Part shown: in pieces, positions 34,801 to 64,000 of the stretch
Position numbering within the stretch: the stretch's first letter is position 1
Layout of the letters: each line of letters starts with the position of its first letter
NCBI GenBank assembly: GCA_963971285.1
Contig: OZ020246.1
Location: 13,189,217 to 13,253,216, forward strand
DNA from: Astropecten irregularis
Lineage: Eukaryota > Echinodermata > Asteroidea > Paxillosida > Astropectinidae
Direction: 5' to 3'
DNA length: 64,000 nucleotides
Translations under genes and position numbers: made by a program
The notes under the pieces: generated by a model
What the model was told of the DNA's origin: nothing
Seen by the model: only the letters and a program-made list of their open reading frames with translations
The model's database searches: none

Positions 34801-35532
34801 CCCATTAATTTATTGTAACTACAAAAACACGTTTTATGATACATTTCACGAGTCAACGGGTTACTCATATGATATTCTCGGTTCTATTCGTTCATTTTAT
34901 TTCAATTTACTTCATCTGAGTTTTGTTTTAATGGAACTTTAACTCTAGCCCATGAATACGGGACGAGTTTTTACGTGCCAAAATTGGTGATCACGTGACT
35001 GTGACGTCGCATTGATCTAGTGGAATTTCCCTCCTCGTTAGATCGTCCTATTTTACAGGAGGGGTGACTAATATAGAAATAATTATTTCAATTTCATTTT
35101 CTCTGTCCACTCCGTCTGCTCATCGTCAAATATAGTCACATTAGTATAATATTTTCATCATATTTACTTCTAAGCAGGTTCAATGAAGCAAAGGAGCACT
35201 GTTGGGTTAAATCATTTAAATTCAATAAAATAATCATACCTCTAACGAAATGAACAAAACAATGCAATCAATTAGCCAGTGGGGGTACAGGTAAGGGTCA
35301 CTATCAAACTTGTTTTAGTAAAGGCCCCACACGAAACAAGGATATGTATCATTTCTCATTTAACGCGCGGAAATTACTCATTCATGAAATATTGTACTAA
35401 TGCGTTTAAAAGGCAAGCACGTGGTATTATGTTTTCCTTGAGAAAATGTTCACCCCACGTGACAAAAGTTCCAATCAATCACATTCCTGTAGCTGCTATT
35501 CTTTCCGGAGGCCCCACCCACAAATAATTCGA
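34801..35532. other. Intergenic, no recognisable gene
   Basis: AT-rich DNA upstream of the translocase gene. A further GTGACGTC half-site lies near 34998. No exon or repeat partner was recognised. Confidence 0.5.
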
Positions 35533-35780
35533 CTAGGTATATCATACTTTCGTTTTTGTCAAAGAAATACAGATTCATGGGCAACAAAATATTATGATCT
35601 TTAGGCCCCTAACAGATCAAAACCTTTACTCTTTTCTGGATAAATACAGCATTTCAGGCAGAAAAAGTTTAACAGTGGTATGTTCTAGCAGCACCATCTT
35701 TATATCCTGTAGCCTAAGTTATAGAAAAATCTGTGAAGATTTCTGTTTCGGTGTGCTACCAAAGTATGATACTGCCTTTA
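35533..35780 (+). mobile_element. MITE family A, copy 4 (internally deleted)
   Basis: Starts near CTAGGTATATCATACTTTCG and ends AAGTATGATACTGCCTTTA. The middle of the element (about 120 bp around the internal palindrome) is missing. It is immediately followed by copy 5. Confidence 0.75.
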
Positions 35781-36139
35781 AAGGTAATTTCATACTTTGG
35801 TTTTAATTAAAGAAATGCAGATTCATGGGCACAAATATCAAGGAAGATACAGTAACAGCCATCTGGGAAAATTATTATAGTCCCAAACTTTGCTCACTTT
35901 TTGAAAAAACAGTGAAAAACGGCCACAAAAGTTCTTAAGTCTTTCCTCTTTTATTTTTGATCTTTAAAAGATCAAAAATAATTTTGGTCACTGGTTTTAC
36001 TCTTTTCTGGATAAATACAGCATTTCAGGCAGAACAATTTTAACGGTATGTTTCTACCAGCACTGTCTTTATACCCTTGTAAGTTATAGAAAAATCTGCG
36101 AAGATTTCTGTTTCGCTGTGCTACCAAAGTATAATACTA
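35779..36139 (+). mobile_element. MITE family A, copy 5
   Basis: Starts TAAAGGTAATTTCATACTTT, overlapping the end of copy 4 by two bases, and ends AAAGTATAATACTAA. It has the full set of internal blocks, including the GATCTTTAAAAGATC palindrome. The pair forms a head-to-tail tandem sharing one junction. Confidence 0.8.
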
Positions 36140-37673
36140 AGAGCAAATTTACTGACAGAAAAAAAGAAAGAAACTTACACAAATAAAATATTATTACAAC
36201 TTTTTGGTACCGGGAATGAAATATGATGTCACTTCTGATTCATATTTCTCTTCTTTTATTAAACAAGTGAAACAAAAACAAAACATGTAATTAAATATGA
36301 ACGCATAGAAGACACTGATTCTTAAACTGAATCATTTTAAAATTACAGACATATCTGAAAGTTTACTTAACTTTTCAAAAAAGAAAGATATTAAGAAAGC
36401 TTATCCCCACTGGTTGAAATCGGCTTCATCAAAGTGGTAAACATGACAAATCCGTTCACGAACTACATTCATCATCATAATTTTATGCTGGATTTTCTCT
36501 CATTAACATCATTAACCAAATATGACATGAAACAAATTTCCATGCGGGATTTACCACTTTGCTTTACCTTCAAAGTACAAGACTATCCAGGCAGCGTCTG
36601 GTATTTTGTTGCTTTGATTGTTATTTTTGTTTTTCGAAAATAAGCTTTTCAAATAAAAATGAGACTAAAATACTCGAACATTGGATGGCCTAGCCAAATT
36701 AACCAATTCTAAATTGATTTTGCCTGGTACTAAATATGGAAATATACTTGAAATGATCCATTCCTTATTAAAGCCATAGGATTTGGAATAGCAATAGCAA
36801 TTAAGCATCATGTCGCCTTTCTTCTTGTTTTTTTTTCCCAAGACATTCTCACTTTCCCCCTGTTTCTTCTTCTAGTTCCAAATTTAAGCTGCTTGGCCCC
36901 TGAAAAAAAGGCTTTTGCAAGCAATGACTTAATTCTTTGGTAATGCTCAACGCCAACAGCAAAGGTATTCCGCTTGAACGATTTGGGAGAAACTGTACTC
37001 TCCCCCCCCCCCAAAAAAAAAAAAAGAAAAAACGGAAAAAGTAAATAAATGATTCATAATAAAGATAAATGAAATTAAAAACAGACGAAGACGTATCTGT
37101 AAAACATAGAGACCTAATTTCGCACATTTGTAAAACCTTCTTGTGAAAATGAAAATATCTGCCACATTCAGTTATTTATCCAAGTTTCCTTTTAATTCAT
37201 CAAAAGCAATTTTTTTTGTCATAAAAAAACAACAACTGGTGACCTTCCAAACTCTTTTCGCTGGATAATTCATCTTTCTTTTTCTTTCTTTTTTCTTTTC
37301 AATCCCATTACCCAAACAGGGAAAAAATTTGTATTTAATGTGTGCTTTTTACCACATTTGGGAAATTCTACACCCCCCCCCAAAAAAACCCCAAACAAAC
37401 AAACAAACAAACAAACACCACCAACAAAAGTTGATGACAAGATTTATAAAAAATACTCACATAATACCAATTTGGGTTTTGGTAAATTGGACCTTTGTTT
37501 TTAGATCAAAATGATTTGTATTACAAATTCTGATATGTCTGGCAAAGTGTTGATATGCCTTTCTTGTATTGGGGTAAAATTTTACTTTAATTGGCGTGAT
37601 GTGCAAGTACATTGAACAAAATGCAAGACCCAATCAAATAGCATAGTATAAAATGATGCATTTCTGCATATTC
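36140..37673. other. Intergenic, no recognisable gene
   Basis: AT-rich with homopolymer runs (C10/A12 near 37004-37025, C/A and CAAA repeats at 37372-37418). Open frames here are short and random-looking. Confidence 0.5.
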
Positions 37674-38028
37674 TTAAAGATGCTATCATACTTTAGTATG
37701 AAACCAAAACAGACATGTTCACAGATTTACCTATAACTGATAGGATATAAAGATAGACCTGGTACAAACATATATTTACAGTTTTTTCGGAATGATTTGC
37801 TTTTTTTTTAGAAATGAGTAAAACTAAAGACCGAAAACACTTTTGATCTCCGAGATCAAAACCTGACAATTACAATTACCTCACAATTTCGTTTAACGAT
37901 TGCAGACCTTTTTTTTGCTAATTTCTACTGTTTCTAAAGATCCATTGGGCTGCAAATTTCACAGGTTTGTTTTAATTCCATGACAAATCAAGTTATGAAC
38001 AGTCAACTTTATCAAAGTATGATATTAA
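37674..38028 (-). mobile_element. MITE family A, copy 6 (diverged)
   Basis: Begins TAAAGATGCTATCATACTTT and ends CAAAGTATGATATTAA. The internal order (AAACCAAAACAGA, ACAGATTTACC, then the GATC-rich middle) shows the reversed orientation. It is more diverged than other copies. Confidence 0.65.
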
Positions 38029-38336
38029 GAAAAATCTGTGAAAATTTCAATCCCATACAGTGCCCACTTTTTGAGAAAACAGTGAAAAACGGCTACAGTA
38101 TTTCTTAAGTCTTTTCTCTTTTATCTTTGATCTTTTCAAAGATCGAAAAGATTTTCAGTTGTTGTTTCACGAATTTCTTGATAAATGCACCATTTCAGGC
38201 GGAACAATTTTAACGGTATGTTTCCTCCACCACCATCTTCATACCCTGAAATTTATACGTATTAAATCTGTGAAGTTTGTGAACATTTCTGTTTTGGTGT
38301 CTTCCCAAAGTATGATAGTACCTTTAAGCATGATAG
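38029..38336 (+). mobile_element. MITE family A, copy 7 (5'-truncated)
   Basis: Joins copy 6 directly and runs from the AATCTGTGAAAATTTCAATC block to the terminal AAAGTATGATAGTACCTTTA. The left inverted repeat is missing. Confidence 0.75.
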
Positions 38337-38669
38337 CTGCCTTTCATCATTTTAAAAGCAAGTATGTGGTGCTTTTTATTCTGAATTGCAGTGTTAATGC
38401 GTATGACTTTTGCTGTAGAATGATAACCCATTAACATTAAGCAAACAAATTTTAACACGACGATCTAGCCTTATCACAAACTCTCTGTACTTCTCAAATA
38501 TTTTTGAGTCGTAAAAATAATTTTCCACACATTATTTTGTAAGGTTTTGATAACATATTGTCTTAACATACGTCTCAGAAAAAAAAAGAAAAGCAAGATT
38601 TCTGCTTAAGAAAGAACCACTTTTGAAAAAAAAGTGTTGATAATTAATAGTCGTTTTTATAAAAACTGA
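38337..38669. other. Intergenic, nothing recognised
   Basis: AT-rich spacer with no repeat partner or open frame of note. Confidence 0.5.
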
Positions 38670-38671
38670 TA

Positions 38672-38840
38672 CAGTGGAATGCCATTATAACAAACATCGC
38701 TATACCCAACATTTGGCTATACCGAAAATCATCCTTGGCTCCCAATTTTTATGTACAATGTATAGGCATGTTGAACATTGTTCACTATAACAAACGATTT
38801 CTGTGAATCCCAGCATGTTCATTATAGTGGCATACCACTG
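38672..38840. mobile_element. pogo/Tigger-like MITE
   Basis: Ends CAGTGGAATGCCATTATAAC and ATTATAGTGGCATACCACTG. CAGT termini with a TTATAAC subterminal block are typical of the pogo/Tigger branch of Tc1/mariner. The left flank is TA. The right flank is not, so that end is degraded. 169 bp, no transposase. Confidence 0.65.
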
Positions 38841-39105
38841 CACTATAATTCTTAGCTTGGCCAGAAAATACTGGCCAGAACATATTATTGAGCTTAAATC
38901 TCTGGTTCTTCCAGACGCTTCTCAACCCCCAAGGACAAGCAAGCAAAGCACTTCACCATAAAAGGATGTTTTAAGGGTTAAAGGGGTTTTGAACTGATGC
39001 CCTTCAAATGAAAAAAAAATGAAAAAAAGGAATTTTTTGTAAATTTTGTAAGGAGAACTATAAACAAAAATGTCAAATTTTGTTGGAGGAGCTTGCTAGT
39101 CAAAA

Positions 39106-39446
39106 GGGCTTTTCACAATATCCAAAATCTCGGGGTTGGAACCGGATCGAACCCCGAGATTTTTTCAACCTTTTCCACACTTGAACATTTTCAACCCCGA
39201 GCCAACCCGGGTAGGACGGCCTAGCCGGATCGAAATCAACCCTGGTAGGGAGCAGGGTTGAAAATCTCAACCCGGTTCCAAACTGCATTTTGCGCCGTGA
39301 TCTGTGTTGTATGAGCCGGTTCACCATAAACGTAGTGTGAATGTTGCATCTCTTTGATCCGGTTCAAAAACTTGCCAGGCCGAACCAGGGCATCTCCGGG
39401 TTGGTTTCAACACGGATCAAAAAGGAGATAGTGTGAAAATGCCTAA
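39106..39446. repeat. Fold-back repeat family E, copy 2
   Basis: Contains GGGGTTGGAACCGGATCGAA, CCGAGCCAACCCGGGTAG, TTGCATCTCTTTGATCCGG and GGATCAAAAAGGAGATAGTG. The outer ends CTTTTCACAATAT and ATAGTGTGAAAAT are inverted. It lies just beyond the NSUN2 3' end. Confidence 0.75.
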
Positions 39447-39466
39447 AGGGCATCAGGGTTTTAAGG

Positions 39467-39472
39467 TTTATT
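39467..39472 (-). terminator. Candidate NSUN2 polyadenylation signal
   Basis: AATAAA on the minus strand about 318 nt past the stop codon. I saw no better signal between it and the stop. Confidence 0.45.
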
Positions 39473-39484
39473 AATCTGACAAAG

Positions 39485-39640
39485 AGTGGATTTCACAAAA
39501 CACTAATCTTAACTTTGAGTTGTCAGTATTACCATATTGATTTGTACTGTGACATCCATCACAATCACACTTTGCTTTATAGCAATTCAGATTGATTCAC
39601 GATTCAAGATTAATCTCAGTGCTTTGTGAATTTGACCACT
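39485..39640. mobile_element. Small inverted-repeat element in the NSUN2 3' UTR
   Basis: Ends AGTGGATTTCACAAAACACT and TGCTTTGTGAATTTGACCACT are imperfect inverted repeats. It belongs with the elements at 61427-61553 and, more loosely, 60473-60592 and 60769-60907. If the signal at 39467 is used, this element is transcribed as part of the 3' UTR. Confidence 0.6.
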
Positions 39641-39789
39641 GATCATCAAATATTATCCATAGAGCAGTTGGTCAAGTTTTGCCACCCCGATGACCGATGG
39701 TCAACGATAAGAAAAAGGCTTGACATTTCATCTGGCCCTGACAACCCTCCAAGTGCACTTTTTGTCTAGACAGTCACTGGGCCATGTAT

Positions 39790-61863
<22,074 letters not shown>

Positions 61864-61928
61864 CTAGAACCATCGCAAAAGACAAAAGAGCAGTTAGGCT
61901 TGTCTTGATTGATTCCAGACATTATCCA

Positions 61929-63525
61929 CAGGGATGTAAGTGACCGACGAAGTCATTTCCGGAAATTTATTGAAGGGCGCAGCGAATCATTGCAGCGCCA
62001 TGAAAAACAACAATTTGTCATTTCCGGAAAATATTTTTAAATTACCGTAAAGTGCCATGTATACGGCGCACTTTTTTTCACCTCGGCAAAAATCAAAAGT
62101 TGGGGGTGCGCCGTATACATGGGTACAGCCCGCTGGCAGTCTCGAGAGTGTGGGTTGTGATCATTGCGCCGCGCCTAGTTAAAGCATGTGATGCACCGGC
62201 AGCAACGGTAACCAATTAGTACGATGTCTGACTGAAAATTGAGCGAATGATTCATGAAAAATGCCACTTAAAAAATCTAATATTTCCGACTCTTGCGATT
62301 GGCCAAGGAAAACTGAAGTGCAAAAATCGATAAGGGTTAGGACGAGAGACACCGAAAATAGCGTGCGAAAACACGGTAGGAGCGCCGTAATGTGCACGTG
62401 ACGACGGGCGAGTGGACATGTGCATTTACATTACAGTAAATGCAATCTCCGGGCCGTGACGGTCCGATCGTTGGACTATGGTCGGACGTACATATTTCAT
62501 TTAAAAATGTCGTAATTGTTCAATAAATTATCAAACCTGTGTCTGGAGTCATTATCTTAATCAACAATAGTCACGTTTCCATTGGGAAATATCCTTATCC
62601 TCATGGGTAAAAACGTCAAGTTCGCGACAGCGTTTCGCTGCAACGTGAACCGCCATTTTGATTTGTTCTAATGTAAAGATGACAATTTGTAAAGCGCGCG
62701 CAGATTGTCTAGCCAATCACAAAATTCGCTCGCGCTATTGCGGACGTAGGATGAACAATTTGAGGTACAATTGAGCCAACTCGTACGCCGCTAAACCCGT
62801 ACGCCGACCAACTCGCCGTGCGCTAATTACCAACTCGTACGATCGGGTCGGCGTGCGAGTTGGTCGGCGACTCGGTGTATGGTTGGTACGAGTTGCCAGC
62901 ATTTGTCGGCCCGACCACGTGCAAGTATTTCGTGCGAGGAAAATGCCGATAGCTTTGGATCGAGTCGAACGTTATGATCATGATAGTTGGACACGCAGCG
63001 CTTGCAACAAATTGTCCACTCACACAAAAAATACGGAACGGGAATGTACAATTGTGTGTTGAATATGTAGACTGCTGAGGAAGTCTACTATGGTGGAGAT
63101 CGAATACTGTTTGCACGTGTGCACGACAGGATGTAGGCCGCGCCGTAGGCCTACATCATGTAGGACTCCGTACGTACTGCTTTCTGCGGCGTGGCGTGGC
63201 GCAGCATTGCGTGACACTGACGCACTTCGGGTTGTTGCAAACTCGGGCAAAACATCCCTGAAAGTTGTGAGTTGGATTGAGTAATTCATTGTTTTTATTT
63301 TTCTCGAATTTGAAATTCTCAATTGAGATACAAATCACAAATGAGCCGAGAAAAATTAGCGATGCAGTTTTCTAATTTTTTTGGTCGTTCACGGCCGATT
63401 TTTTTTTTCTGCCGGCTGATGTCAAAAGTTGGGGTGCGCCGTATACATGGGTGCGCCGTATACATGGCACTTTACGGTAAGCCATTTCCGGAAATCCGGA
63501 AATTTCCGGAACTCTTACATCCCTG
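61929..63525. mobile_element. hAT-like element with CAGGGATGTAAG ends, copy 2, with nested insert
   Basis: Begins CAGGGATGTAAGTGACCGAC and ends CGGAACTCTTACATCCCTG; TATCCA flanks both sides. CAGGG termini are usual for hAT, though hAT duplications are 8 bp and only 6 match here. About 1.4 kb of its interior is a second, nested element (62042-63480). Confidence 0.75.
62042..63480. mobile_element. Nested Tc1/mariner-like element with 30-bp TIRs
   Basis: Starts TTACCGTAAAGTGCCATGTA, TACGGCGCAC, and ends with the exact complement. The first copy of the host element reads AATTATGCC at the same place, so TA is the duplicated target. The motif GTGCGCCGTATACATGG is repeated inside both ends. No transposase is readable in the ~1.4 kb, so it is non-autonomous. 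It contains a 15-bp-arm palindrome CGCCGACCAACTCGC (62802-62869). Confidence 0.75.
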
Positions 63526-63925
63526 TATCCAGTTGGAAACCAGTTGGAATCCAGTTGGAACCCAGTTGGAATTCAGTTGGAATCAAGTTGGAATCCAGTT
63601 GGAGCCCAGTTGGAATCCAGTTGGAATCCAGTTGGAACCCAGTTGGAACCCAGTTGGAACCCAGTTGGAATCCAGTTGGAATCCAGTTGGAGCCCAGTTG
63701 GAATCCAGTTGGAATCCAGTTGGAACCCAGTTGGAACCCAGTTGGAACCCTGTTGGAATCCAGTTGGAATCCAGTTGGAATCCAGTTGGAATCCAGTTGG
63801 AATCCAGTTGGAATCCAGTTGGAATCCAGTTGGAACCCATTTAGAACCCAGTTGGAATCCAGTTGGAATCCAGTTGGAACCCATTTGGAACCCAGTTGGA
63901 ACCCAGTTGGAATCCAGTTGGAACC
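63526..63925 (+). repeat. 11-bp minisatellite, about 36 copies
   Basis: The unit is CCAGTTGGAAT or CCAGTTGGAAC. It begins at the very base where the hAT-like element ends. Because 11 x 3 = 33, all frames on both strands stay open over long stretches, producing apparent proteins that are artefacts. Confidence 0.95.
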
Positions 63926-64000
63926 TTGGAAGTCCTTTCTGAATTTTCTTGCTCCGGTAAATCGCCATCACTCCCAAATCCAGCTGTAGTTGATTTTTCT
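63926..64000. other. Right edge, nothing recognised
   Basis: Short unique sequence after the minisatellite. Confidence 0.4.

Noticed and set aside
63323-63989. Repeat proteins on both strands (SSWNPVGIQLE / GFQLDSNWIPT units)
   Set aside because: An 11-bp repeat leaves all frames open; the same DNA gives equally long frames on both strands.
61864-64000. First coding exon of NSUN2
   Set aside because: I searched the minus strand for a Met followed by a basic stretch and a donor in phase with exon v1 and found none. The region is mostly transposon, so the exon is probably beyond the window.

Overview
The window is animal nuclear DNA, most likely from a marine invertebrate deuterostome. This rests on two intron-containing protein genes that read closely like vertebrate orthologues, a tRNA-headed SINE with an AAAT-type tail, and a very high density of small inverted-repeat transposons. 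The species cannot be fixed from the sequence alone. There is no bacterial-style operon and no CRISPR array.

Layout: positions 1-13.87 kb are a higher-order satellite. Monomers of about 95 bp are interrupted eleven times by a spacer of about 307 bp. The array runs straight into the middle of the reverse-transcriptase domain of a decayed Ty3/gypsy pol (minus strand, 13.88-14.88 kb), and that pol is itself split by a 405-bp MITE with a perfect 8-bp target duplication. From 15 to 25.4 kb there is no gene, only SINE-like and MITE copies and a 30-bp minisatellite. From 25.6 to 34.8 kb lies a two-exon mitochondrial ADP/ATP translocase gene (SLC25A4/5/6 type, minus strand, 299 aa). Its 6.7-kb intron holds a 75-bp-arm perfect palindrome and a 2.2-kb, 103-bp minisatellite.

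From 39.5 to beyond 61.9 kb is the tRNA cytosine-5 methyltransferase gene NSUN2 (minus strand). Seventeen coding exons are recovered, joining in frame into 858 codons plus a stop. Only the N-terminal exon(s), about 51 residues judging by the human catalytic-cysteine numbering, lie outside the window. Its introns are packed with MITEs, tRNA-derived repeats, a LINE fragment and tandem repeats, several ending within 10-35 nt of splice sites. One splice acceptor is tandemly duplicated. The last exon adds an Arg/Asp/Ser-rich tail not present in the human protein.

The right end (61.9-64 kb) is a nested pair, a Tc1/mariner-like element inside a hAT-like element, followed at once by an 11-bp minisatellite.

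The two genes are not functionally linked beyond both being housekeeping genes (mitochondrial nucleotide exchange; tRNA modification). They share orientation, with NSUN2 upstream. The unusual content is the repeat architecture: the satellite spacer carries the same terminal 20+ bp as the most abundant MITE family in the window, tying the satellite to a transposon family.
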